From Lottia gigantea (Eukaryota > Mollusca > Gastropoda > Lottiidae): a DNA stretch of 64,000 nt. Numbering within the stretch: position 1 is the first letter of the stretch; the number at the start of each line of letters is the position of its first letter. Shown here one piece after another: positions 8,950 to 20,852 of this stretch. The position numbers and the translations under genes are program-made. The notes below the pieces were generated by a model. The model was not told the DNA's origin and did no database searches. It was given only the letters and a program-made list of their open reading frames with translations. The stretch lies in NCBI RefSeq assembly GCF_000327385.1, contig NW_008709781.1:732718-796717 (forward strand), written 5' to 3'.

Positions 8950-11900
8950 CTACACAAAAGTGTCAGTATCCATAGATTTAGTCATGGCACAGTTAACTTG
9001 CTGAGGATCGGTTGGTATAAAGTAAACACTCTTATTTAATTCGTTTCGTCTTGGAATCCTTTTCTGTTTCTTCCTTCGGTGGTTGTCTGGGTAGAGTTTA
9101 TCGTTAGGTAAGGTATCAATACTTTCAGAGGACGAATACTGCAGAGCTTTTAAAGGTGGATGATGAAGATTAGATGAGGAGGTGACGCAACTGGAGACGT
9201 AGTCGTAGGTATCACATGAGTTCGTCAAATTGTAGGATTTTGTAATCGAGCCTGCTAGTTCCTGTCGAGACTTGACAGATTCATAACGGAAGGAGCCTTT
9301 CCTGGTAATCTTCTCCGCTGCATGAATATCTTTAGTGATGGAAATCCGGATGTCACTGCTTAAATCTCTGGCAAGAGTTAGATCTTCGGCAATGGAATCT
9401 CGTAGACGACAGAGTTTATGGTATTCCACTACACTGGATGAACTACTGAAACTCTTCAAGCTAGGTTGCCGTGGGGTTTCTGGTAAGCTGACTGTAGTAT
9501 TTTGTGGTGGCGTAGATGGGGTTCCTCTCTTTGGCGAATCTTCTAAGGAAGTTGTGTTACCATCACTGTCTAAACCACTATCTAGTCGAGCTTCCTGGTC
9601 GAGAGATATCTCCATTAACTTCTGTTGAGCGTTGGTCAAATGTCCCTGCAAAACATTGATGGCAGCATCTTTCTGGAAGAAACAAAAAAAGTCGCATTAG
9701 TATTATTCATATATCCACCATAATTTCCTTACAAAGCTGTTGTACACACGGTTTATACTGCATGGTTTACCCATAAAGGATATGCATAAATCAGTAGATT
9801 TTTTATGAATTTTTGCTCTACAAATTCGTAAAAAGAGAACCGAAAGTTACCTCTTGTAATGATTTCTTCATGGAGATATTCTCAGCTACCATAGTAAACA
9901 TATCATCTTCTAGTATATCAGCGGTATTAATACCGGTAACATTGTGGGTAGATTTAGAATTAATGGATAACCTTAGGGCAGACTTTTCTGGATTTCTCCA
10001 CCATAATAGCAACTGAAAGAGAAATTGTGTGTGCTTAACTATTCAACAGTATATAAATTGTCTTTCAAGTCTGAAATTTCACAGGATGGATTTAGAATGT
10101 AATTCCACATATGGTGTAATCAAACTGATCGGAATGTAAGTCCGTGAACATAGCTTTACATTAACTATTTAATCAAACAACATGCATCGAACAACAGAGT
10201 GGCAATGGAACATGAATAATTTGACTATAATGTTGACTATATACATACCTTTGGTACAAACACCATAGATGTAGTGACAATAGTAGAGATACCAATTCCC
10301 AAAAGAATAACAACAGTAACTATATCTGGACTAGCGAAATGGATAGTTTTTAACGTGAAGACTGTAGCAGTAACAAACAGGGTGGTAAGACTGGAGATGA
10401 TGATACTGTAGGAATCATTCATGGATGGTATTAGGACATCTCTAGTTCTCCAAGCTAATACAAGGCTGGTGATGAGTACTGGAGCTTTCAAAAGAAACAT
10501 CAGTGTTAACCACGTCGGTAGGTTGTTACAGCTGCAAGTTGGGATAATTGTCACAGACAAGTTGATCGAAGAATTTCCTTTCCATAATTTTGGTTCCTAG
10601 AATTATAAAAAGGTAGCTTTAATTAGAGGTCGGAGAAGCCGAAAAGACGAGCATTGCTGTAGTATACGTACATGCTCGATCGTTTTTATTAGAGTATCAC
10701 GGTATCAGTATGTACAGCATGATACAGATTTCATTATCAGAACAATGTCGGGCGTCACTACTTATTGCAATATTGATAAATAAATTGATTAAGAATTACA
10801 TATTATAAAAACCTACCTTTGTTAAGCTGGCAACAGTGGTATAATGTAAAGGATCAACAATCTGCCAAGCTGCCATCATTAAAACATCACCAAATAACAG
10901 GGCACCAATTAACAAATATAGCCTACTATCTCGAATAACCTGCAGAAAATATTAATGTGGATAATTCATTGAGTTTTATTTGACATTCAAATGCTCCGTA
11001 AGGGTAGCATGTCATTAAAAAAGACATGTCCCATCTAGGATCAGATTCGTAAATTGGAATTAACATCGTGAATCAACTTTGTCAATATAGTTTATAACCA
11101 AATCTTACTTACCACACGTTTGAGAGATCCTTGTTCAAATATTCTGTTTACTCGCCAACATTTAGCTACTAAAGGACCATACAATAAAGTGAAGGCACAG
11201 GTCAGGAATGCTGCTCGAAGCTGAAAATAGACACTTATTAATAAAGCAGACGGAAGCGGAAGTGTAACTGGGGTTAATGGGTTCATATATTTAGTTGGTT
11301 TTTTCAGAAGAAATCCAACTTTTAGAATTAAGCAAAACCGCGGGGGTGTACACAAAATGTTCATTTTTGGTTGTTTTCTGTAGAATTTCGTTTGATTTAA
11401 AAATGATGCAAAATTTGGGGAACTGAGACACTGGCGGAGGATTGAAATGATGACCCCTTACCTGACAGAAGTTAGACAGTTGCTGATGGTTCTTGTCGAT
11501 GAAATGATCTACACCATATAATAAACAGGTTATACTGGCTAAAATTCCACCACTGGCTACCAGACAGTTCAAATTAGGACTGGACATTTTGATCAATCTA
11601 ATGTGAGAAGAGAAAATTTTCTTAAAACTGGTTTACTGTATTTCTCGTGTTTTGATTTCCTGAGAGGCTGATGTCCAACGTTTTAGCTATGATGGCTAAT
11701 TAAATAAAATATATCTCTATTGAATTGGGAATTTATTTCCCGGTTCTTGGTCAAGTCCGTCGTCTGCTATTCCTGCTATTTTGACAGTTATCGGCTGGTC
11801 TAAGCAATCGTAAAGAGTATGAGCATCCAATGCTTATGGTTGCTAGAAAACGTTAATGAATGTGACAATGTATTGACTTACCTGGTGTTTCGTAATTTGA

Positions 11901-12003
11901 TATTTAGAACCAAATAAACTAAGGATACTAAAGCTATCACACATCCTATAATCCATGACATAACAGCTACTACCAAACCATTTTCTTTTACCGTTTCCAT
12001 CAT
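8950..12003 (-). CDS. GPR156: Class C G-protein-coupled receptor, GPR156-like (GABA-B-related orphan)
   Basis: Seven exons join with matching phases: 12003-11882, 11597-11462, 11220-11113, 10939-10817, 10596-10249, 10012-9851 and 9672-8950, giving about 573 residues. Exon 1 holds TM1; exons 2-5 hold TM2 to TM7. Family signatures are IKMSSPNLN after TM1, AKCWRVNRIF after TM3, WQIVDPL at TM4, LAWRTRDVLIPSMNDS at TM5-6 and VFVPK at the end of TM7. Cys85 before TM3 and Cys184 or Cys186 in loop 2 can form the usual disulfide. The cytoplasmic EKDAAINVLQGHLTNAQQKL coiled coil closely resembles GPR156's, and no Venus-flytrap ligand domain is seen upstream, also as in GPR156. The Ser/Thr-rich tail (about 355-573) is poorly conserved. 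The start MMETVKENG directly follows an acceptor (TATATTTAG); a further N-terminal exon is possible. GABA-B receptor is the main alternative. Confidence 0.88.
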
Positions 12004-14696
12004 TCTAAATATAAACTTTTTCAGTGAAACAGTGATTTTTTGAGTTCAAATCCAAATCAAAGTTTCTATAGATATTATATCCTATCAAACCCAAAAAATG
12101 CGAGACAGAATGTTAAAATGAATAAATAAGACAAAATATTAGTACCTATATATCGATGGCATTGAATTGAAGAAGATTCAAAACATAACAAATCGTCGTA
12201 ATCCAAACAACATTCATTCCCTTAGATAATCAATTCTGAACTTTGTTGTATTGTTAGTATATTTCGCTTGCTTTGTCCTTCGAATATAAATATTAGAATA
12301 ATGCACTTAAAATTCTACGTTATTTAGGATTTTTTTCATCATCCTATATTCGAATAATTCACAGACAGATCGCCTATAACATTCTACGCCTGATTAAGAA
12401 GCTAATGGTTTATTTAAGAAAAACATGTACCGACAATTTGAACCCATTGTTGACAACAAGGTTTACTAAACAATTGCCGTCTTAATTCTACAAAACATTG
12501 TTTATTTTGAACGTATTAGTACCCAAACTTTATTTTTCTAACGTGTTCAAATCTTCTTCTTAGATTACCACATTTCGTGTCGTTTCTTTTTACGTTTTAT
12601 TTAATGACATATATCTTTGAATGCACTACCAAGGCGTTTCATTATACAAATTATTTGGTTAATTGAATGGATGCATGAATGCTCGTCTACTTTAAGGTTC
12701 TTCCAATATGACGAATACAATTAGAAAATATGAAATATTTACACAATTATTATTATTATTTCATTTATAGTTTGTAGAGTCAATTTGACAAATCATAGAT
12801 ATAACGTCCAAATTTGATTCGAACCATAAGATGCTTTAACATTGATGAAAAGTAATTTTTCTGGTTGTCTGAAGGACATTTTCGCCAAAAGTTACTTTAG
12901 CATTCTGGTATGTGAGATTGTATGTACAAGACTGCTCATTATAGGCATAGAAATCATATTTGTTTTTAAACTTTTGATGCTGTCAAATGTTATTGTATCT
13001 GATATCAATTGCTGAAATATGATCAAAATCACTTACCAAAATATGCACAGGAATAAAAATCGTTATAGCCGGTGCGTGTTCTTAAGCAGTTCTGATGCTA
13101 TTTTAATATTCGCGCCGTATTTATCAATGAGGGAAGCCATCTCTGTAGATCTTTATGGGTTGTTTAGATGTCCTTTGATTACGTTTGAAAAATCTCTTAT
13201 TCCCGCCCTTTATCGTGACAATATACGTAGAAAATATTACTCGAGAGTTATAAAACAATACTGATTGAGGCGGCGAGTCTGTTGATTGGAACAGCGGGTC
13301 GTTGATTGGCACGATTTGTCTGGTTAATCCGCGGATTAACATGTGTGGATTGTCATGTATTTCAAACTAATTAGCGTAATTTTATAATTTTATCATTTTA
13401 TATACCCGCGGTAATTTTATTATGACAAATATTAATTGTACTTAATTTATCAAATTACCAGATACACTGTAAATTATCGATATGATGGGAATTTGTCCAA
13501 TACTTTTATCAAGCCTTCAAACTATTTTCATAATTCTTACTATGTGAATTCAAACAATTTATGGTAATGAAATGAAACAGTCTGATATCGATAGATTGCA
13601 GATAATTCTTTCAATTAATATGGTATGAATATATTTCTGCCTCTTTTCTTTATTCTCTGTTCCCGAGTGGAACTTTTAATTGCACGAGCAGAACTTACCC
13701 GTGAGTAAGGGGTCTAATCCAGCTTGTTTAGACTGAATTGGACTTGAAGTAATGCAACGACATCTGATAATTTGAATTAGTTGTGACTAAAGGGAGGAAA
13801 CTACAAATTGTAAGGCTACAAACGCCACGTTTACAATCTGAATGTGATGACAACAAAAATATGCAGCAGAGCACGAGGCTATTATAACTCACATTCGATT
13901 AAAATGACAATAAAGGTTTGTGGACTGGGAACCTAATAATAATGTAGATCACGTACCGAACTATCTCTAAAGTAGTCTTAGTCGGGTATTCTAGTTTGAA
14001 TTTGTCATTACATCATGTCTATCGTCCCACTGACATTCTATAAATTACAATCGCTGTTTAACCAATAATCCAGTGGATTCCATTGATCCATTTCAATTCA
14101 GACAGGAATTTGAATGATTTATTACTATGTTAATTTCAATCACTTGTACTTGAACATGTTCTCTGCTTCTGAGAAGTGGGAAATGGATGGAGTAAGTAGC
14201 TGAATCTACCTTCTCTATGTAATTGGGCAAGACACTGATATTTTTCTGGTCTTACAAAAACCGAGACCAGTGTGCTACAGGTCATCCCCGTGCCTTGACA
14301 GTTGAAAATCGAAAATAGGCCTGTAAGGTTCAGAAAAGTAAAAATCCGCTCCATTTAGTTTTATTTTTTTATGCATGCATAGTGTTATATTCGTCCTTTT
14401 AAAGTTCGGGGTAGTTCAGATCTAAATGACTGAACGAATAACGCATTTACATAGAAACTATAAATGTTATCAATATGTAGTGAAATGTGATCAGTATCGC
14501 TAGAGAAAGGTCGGAACTTTCTGTCTAACCAATAAAATATTCTATTGTACGGTGCTCAACTTTATTTTCCTTTTGACTGATGCTTGCAACTACATTTCTA
14601 ATAAAATATTGACGGTTGTAGGAATATGGTATATTTATGTATTGTTCTGTAGTAGTATTGATACATGTTATTATTGCTGTAAATACATGATATAAG
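12004..14696. other. Upstream region of the GPR156-like gene, no gene recognised
   Basis: AT-rich. I looked on the minus strand for exons of an extracellular ligand-binding domain and saw none. Short frames at 13,019-13,342 and 14,136-14,354 have no family resemblance. The 14,150-14,350 stretch has a GGGCAAGACACT motif that may be a SINE relic. Confidence 0.35.
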
Positions 14697-15013
14697 CAGT
14701 GGCGGCGCCGGGGATTGGGAGACATTGACCCCCTCCCCTTAGAAAAATGGTTTGCACCCCAAATTGTACCACCACTACATTTTTAACAAACTTAAAAAAA
14801 TTGATTTGTATACGTTTTTGCCCCTAAAAATGTGTCGGAATGCACCAAATCAATTCATTTTTTTGTAAATTTTTTGGGAAAAACCCTGCCATACGCTTAT
14901 TGAAGGGCTTGCTCATTCTGAAATCAGTCTGGACAGTTGTCCACCCCTCCCATTAAGTCTATCTATATGTCCGTATATGTACCTCCAGTTTCGGGAGGCT
15001 GGTGCCGCCATTG
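14697..15013. mobile_element. hAT-type MITE with 8-bp target duplication
   Basis: The element begins CAGTGGCGGCGCC and ends GGTGCCGCCATTG, an 11/13 terminal inverted repeat. It is flanked by GATATAAG (14,689-14,696) and GATATAGG (15,014-15,021), a 7/8 match of the 8-bp size expected for hAT elements. At 317 bp and without a coding frame it is a non-autonomous element. It sits at the left edge of the local duplication described next. Confidence 0.8.
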
Positions 15014-15965
15014 GATATAGGTTACTTCAAGATTGATTAGATATGGCATATCATCCTTGACGCAAGATTAGTCGATAGTGGTATTTCGGAAAGAGTTTTT
15101 AGCAGAACCTCGCTCCAATTTCTAATAAATTGTAATAATAATAATAATAATAATAATACACACTTTCCTTAAGTGTGCATGTGCGTTCATGTTCAAGCTA
15201 AGTACAAACCACTGTGATAATTGTAACTTATATTTTTGTAACTATGGCTTCGGCCAACATTACTAAACGTGTTATAGACCAGCAGTTGAAAAAGAATTTG
15301 GGTCAAAACGCTGTTTTTAATTTAAAAAAAAAAAACAGATATGAGCTTTTTGAGCAAACATTCTTATGCCAGTCAAGAAAATATGAACATAATCTATCAT
15401 ATTACAAATAATACATTTTTATGTACTGTTCCTAAACCAACTTGGGAATAGATATCATAGGAAAGATCTCATCTCAATCCCATCTATTTATTATTGCGGT
15501 ACATACTTCATATAGGTTACTTCAGGATTGATTTCCATTTAGCATGTTGTCCTTGAGCCCAATCTTTCTATCAAGAGTGGTAAATAGCAGCACACCACAG
15601 TTGTTTCTGAAGGAGTTTTAAGCAGACCCCTTCTCCCATTTCTACTATTTGAAAACACTTTTAACTTTTACCGTTATCTATGATGGTCTTTCTTGACTGA
15701 AAATGGTAACAGAGATGAACCCTATCCCATTTAGCACGAAACTTGTTATTGACCAGTTAGGTAGTCAAAAGAAATTTGGTTCATAAGACTGGATCCCATT
15801 ACAGAAACTATACGAGTGTTTGGTCATTCCTTTAAATATGAACATAATCTACCATATTACAAATAATACATTTTTATCTACTGTTCCTAAATCAACCTGG
15901 GAATAGAGATCATATCTCACGAAAGTCCCAATCACGGTCCCATCTACAATCCTTACACATCTATA
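15014..15965. repeat. Imperfect local tandem duplication (unit about 0.45-0.49 kb)
   Basis: ATAGGTTACTTCAAGATTG near 15,018 is repeated as ATAGGTTACTTCAGGATTG near 15,512. AAATATGAACATAATCTA near 15,380 recurs near 15,835 in the same orientation. The shared parts include AGAGTTTTTAGCAGAAC versus GGAGTTTTAAGCAGACC. The first copy contains a (TAA)n run at 15,133-15,158 and a 65-codon frame (15,214-15,411) that the second copy does not preserve, so the unit is probably non-coding. Confidence 0.75.
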
Positions 15966-18900
15966 ATCGCATTGCATTTCATCCTTCTTTTCCTTTTTTA
16001 ACTTGCATATTATCTGCTGACTAGGTTTTTTTTGGTTTCTGTCTGAGAAACTCCGTACAACATCTTTATAAAATACAACATCAAATATTCTCTTTCATTT
16101 CCGCAGTTGAAATAATTTTAACGATTAGAAAGAAAGAAAATATGCGAATGTTTGAAACAAATTATGTATTTCCTGTTTTTGACGAGGCAATAGAAGATTC
16201 AGCCATGTATATCGTATGTATTGGATATATTTATTATATGGACACGCGATTTCTCAATTGATGTGTCAGCCTTAAACATAATCGAGAATTGATTGCATCA
16301 AATACATGGATCTGAATGACAAATAATACAGCTTGTTTTATCAGAAATTCTTATAGCGTGATGTATGTGAACATGATAACATCTTCGAGTTTTCAGTATG
16401 TTTGGAGAATAATTTTTATTGTCCTTGATAAAGAGACCACGATAACATGGACTTAGTCGTCTTTATAATTGCTTTCGAAGCTTCAATTCCAACTATATTA
16501 TCGTTTCTTAAAATGATAGACATATTGCAAGTAAAAGAGATATAAGGAATATATACTACTGTAAGTTGGAAAGTGAATTGATAGGAGAGTATGATTATTT
16601 GACCAATCATTTTTGTTACTTCATCAGGAGAATTTCGAGTAAAAAACATGCTAATTCCATATATATAAATTTCAAAATTCTAGATCTGAAGATACTTTAT
16701 CTCAATTTGGAATGTAATAAGTCGAAGAAAACCACCTCCTCCTCAATTTTCTCTCTTGAACCGTGCATTTGGGATAATTCAATCTTCCCTTCCCCAAAAT
16801 CAAAACAGTAATTGTACTGATTGTAGACCTCATAGCTAGACATTAAGAATTGAAGAAAAAGGGAGTTTTTTTTTCTATTCAATATAGTCTGCTGAACATA
16901 TCGTCTTGCGAATGTTTTCAGATTGACAAGAGTTGCGTTACCATCATTTAAATCAGATGTGAAACATTCAACGGAAGGCAGGGATCATTTGGGTACATTT
17001 ATAAAGTCTATTTTTAGAAAATTTAATTATTGTAATTAAGATTTTGTCAGACGATTCGGTAAACATTCCACAGTAATTTGTCAAATAATTTATTGGTTTT
17101 TGATTTTTAAAATAAAACCATAAATCAAGAAAGAAATTTAACTGATACAATCAGTCATTTAACAAATTAAAACATCAATCTAATGACCCTAATGGACACA
17201 AGAGACACATTTACCCTATTTTGGGAAGAAGTCTTCGATTTAATGATTATGTTCTTAATCTCCAGACATCAAGAGGTTTAACATCTACAATCAAAGCTAT
17301 TCATACACCCACCTTGCTTTATCTGGGTCTGTAGACCTACGACTCTTGAGAAAAAGCATCAATGACAAATAGTAACAAACTTTAGTGTTACAAAGATCAT
17401 GTTTAAAATTGACCAATAAGAAATTTTGATACACAATGGAATATTGGGTTGCTCTTCAAAATAGCGACCACTATAAAAGTCATTTTTACCCTTTACTTTG
17501 TGTTAATAAATTGATTGGAAGAATCCATGTGAAATCTCTGAAAAGTGGACAAAGTTGCCTCACCAAACCATAAATTGTAACCAGTAGTTCTGAAAGGCTG
17601 ATCATGCTCTAACTTGTAGCAAATATCTTCCACCAAACAAATACATGTACATGTACATTGAATAACGACCTCAGAGACAATCTTGTCCTTATAGTATATT
17701 CCTAGCAGAGTTAACTACGAAAACCATGGATAATAGGAAAAAAGATTATCTAGAAAGGCAATGAAATGTAAATCTAAAAGTCTTAAATGGTAGAAAAATG
17801 TAGTGATACGTGAGTAAGCAAAATACCACTTTAATATATCAACCGATTTTATCATGAACGATATAAAAAGAGTAATTTGTGCAGTTAACAGGAAATAAGT
17901 CAGTGAAAGATTTAATTGAGCCATTAAGCAGTCTTCTTGTGACTACTAATAGCTTTCTCGCTGTGTTATTTAAACAAATCCAATCCACAGCTCCTTGGAT
18001 GTATTCAAGGGCTGCAAGTGTTTTGGAATGTAAACAGTATTTGTATTACCAGCGACTGACATCTTATTCACAACATAATAAAAACATAGCTGACTTCAAT
18101 CTCAAACCTACCACACAACCAGATACAGACCTCAGACCGATACAACTAAATTCTTTGGTTTTGTTCAGTGATTGCAAGGATAACCATGCGAATCTTTCAT
18201 CTGTAGTAATCTTTCATCGTCTTTCATTAGAAACACTCACATTTGAAAACAGACTGTTTTGATAAGAATTTAAAACCGCATCACGACAGTGGGTAACAAT
18301 TTCTCAAGATGTGGGCCATGCTAACCCGGCCAATATATCATGTCTAGGCTGTCCGATTTATTGGGAATTATAAGAATATCCACTCAATTCTTGTGTAAGT
18401 TCAAATGACAAAAAACTTGACTACTTTTAATTTTTTGTTAGAAGATGACGACTATTTTGAAGGTTTTTGGTGTTGTAGATGTCTGGATATCGTGAGAATA
18501 AGTTGTTCGTCTAATGAAAAACGATGTGATTATTGTTAGAATCACGAATAGTTTAATAATATAATACATGTAGAAATTTATATGTGGTAATATTATTGAG
18601 GTTTATTATTACTTGAAGAAATTATTGGGTGGAGAAAACAGCCAGATTTCTACCTTGTTTTGTTAGTGTTACATTATTTTACTATTTAATGTCATTGACT
18701 TTCTTTACTCAATTTTTTAAGCAAGGTGGGAGCATCGTGTAATTAGGCAGTTTGAGTCAGATAATGAGAAAGTTTACGATATCCAATTTTCATCGTGTAG
18801 AGCTTTGTAGCACACTGGACCACAACATTTGTCATATCCCGTTTTTTGCGCCGTTGGTCCACTTTACTTTAAATGGATGTTTATGAGATATTTTATGATG

Positions 18901-20669
18901 AATCGTTAAATAAATAACCAAGTGAATTGTATTTACTAAGATATTAAACTATCATAAATGTGCACAGTGATTAACACAGAATGCACTCTATAGTCGTTTC
19001 TCTATGTATTCTTCTTTCGTCGATATTTATTTTGAAAACAATAATGTGCCAATAGTTGATTTAATTTCAATGAATGACGGTAAAAAGTTAAATAATGTTT
19101 GATGTGTATTGATATTTAATAGGAAATAAACACTTTACTGGTGAGAACCAAGACAAATGTTAACTTGGTAAAGTTTGTTAAGATTGATTAAGGAATATCT
19201 AATCTTTTGTTTAGTAAGTGATATGTTATTTATGTAAACAAATGATTGAAAATATAAACATTCCACAATATTCTTTATAAAACTTTGAAGTCTTTTTCAA
19301 GTAAATTGGATAATATTTGTACGTCTTGTTATAATCTAAACAGCAACACAGTCAGGTAATTCTGACATTATTAGAGGTTATGGTCTACAAAATGGTGAAT
19401 TCCAGGTGCTGGACTATTGTAAGAACGAACACGGCGAATATGTTTATAGTGAGTCAGTGCTGATATTCTCTATGTTTAACATCTGCCCACCAAAAATGAA
19501 AGTTTTATATTCAAAAAAAAAAAGTTTGATTAACATATTATATGGCAATGCTTATCACAAGTTTCCAGGCCTAATTCTTTCTTTCCATTAGCATTTATGA
19601 TAATATAGACAAGTTAACTGATATTCGTTATCAATCCATTTGATGAATTTATCTAATAGATTAATATGGCGTACGGGTTTCATAATTAAATACTAAAAAG
19701 ATAACCAATGGCATATTTTTTTAAAGCAAAGATTAAGGTCTATGTTTTTACCTCTTTACATACATTTCCAGGATCCATTACGAGCAGTTCTCTCGCTTAT
19801 TATTACTACATATTTCATTTATTGAAGATGACAACGTCCTTGAGAACAAAAGATAAATATGTAAAGACTATTTAATCTAAAAAATACAACTGACACCACA
19901 AAAGAAGAGGTAAATTAATAACTCCTCCTTCAAAAAGCTGAAGTTAAATAAAAGACTAGATTTTCCTTTAATCTTTGGGATAGATTCAATATACTAATTT
20001 CAGTATCTTCACAATGTTGTACATCGGCACAGTGTGGCCTTACACCCACGAATACAAGGTAACGCGTAGCTCTTGATTGTAGACTGTAGTCCGCCATTAC
20101 AAGTACCCAAAGAAGTTCAATGTAAACATCGTGTAAATTAAAACAAATATTTATTATATAAGTTAATGATAACGTTTCTAAACTTTAATTGTCATTTTCA
20201 TCTGTTATTTGGAGGGTCGATATCCAATTCCACTGGAGACGCTTGCAATCTGCTTTGCCGGTGAACATTACCTCGGAGTTTTAGCCACGGTATCTAAAAT
20301 TGACCTGATTAATCATGCCAATGCATCTCTCTCGGATTGTTTAAAAATTCCACATGATTTCAGAACACTTCATCCTTTAAACATAATAAAATATGGCACC
20401 GTATTTCATAAACTGACTAACGATATGCTTGTGTAATACACCTTAAGCTGTCAATAATTACCAGTCAGTTCCGAAATGAAATGAAACGAATTGAGTTTTA
20501 CATCCTACTCTTCTGCACCTAATTGGCTAATGAAGACGGAGAGTCAGTTCAGAGATCACACACATACAATTCAGGCAGCAGATTGATATTCCTTTACTTA
20601 AAAAACACGCCTATACTTTCGATTTAAATAGTAATCAAACGACTTTTACAGAATCATTTGCAGCAAAAC
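15966..20669. other. Intergenic, no gene recognised
   Basis: AT-rich sequence between the two receptor/CARP loci. The longest frame is 127 codons at 17,879-18,262 (plus). It has no known motif, and a frame of that length is about what chance gives in this base composition. A 75-codon frame at 20,209-20,436 (plus, EGRYPIPLETLAICFAGEHY) looks protein-like but has no partner exon that I can see. A SINE 3'-end fragment lies at 20,491-20,537. Confidence 0.4.
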
Positions 20670-20675
20670 TTTATT
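20670..20675 (-). promoter_or_regulatory. Poly(A) signal of the CA10-like gene
   Basis: AATAAA on the minus strand about 180 bp past the proposed stop codon at 20,853-20,855. Confidence 0.5.
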
Positions 20676-20852
20676 TTAATGAATCTCATTGCTCGAAGAT
20701 TAATCCTCAACCAACCAGAATTTAAAGACTGGAATATCATTCTGCCGCCACAAGGTTTAGATGATGAACGGAATAACGACCCTGATTGGCTCAAGATGTT
20801 ACAATAGCACCACTGGAAATGTTGGAAGCAGCACCATTGTATATTTTCACTC

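Noticed and set aside
17879-18262. 127-codon plus-strand frame
   Set aside because: No motif, no splice partners, and about one such frame is expected by chance at this AT content.
12004-20669. Search for Venus-flytrap ligand-domain exons of the class C receptor
   Set aside because: None found on the minus strand; consistent with a GPR156-like short N-terminus.
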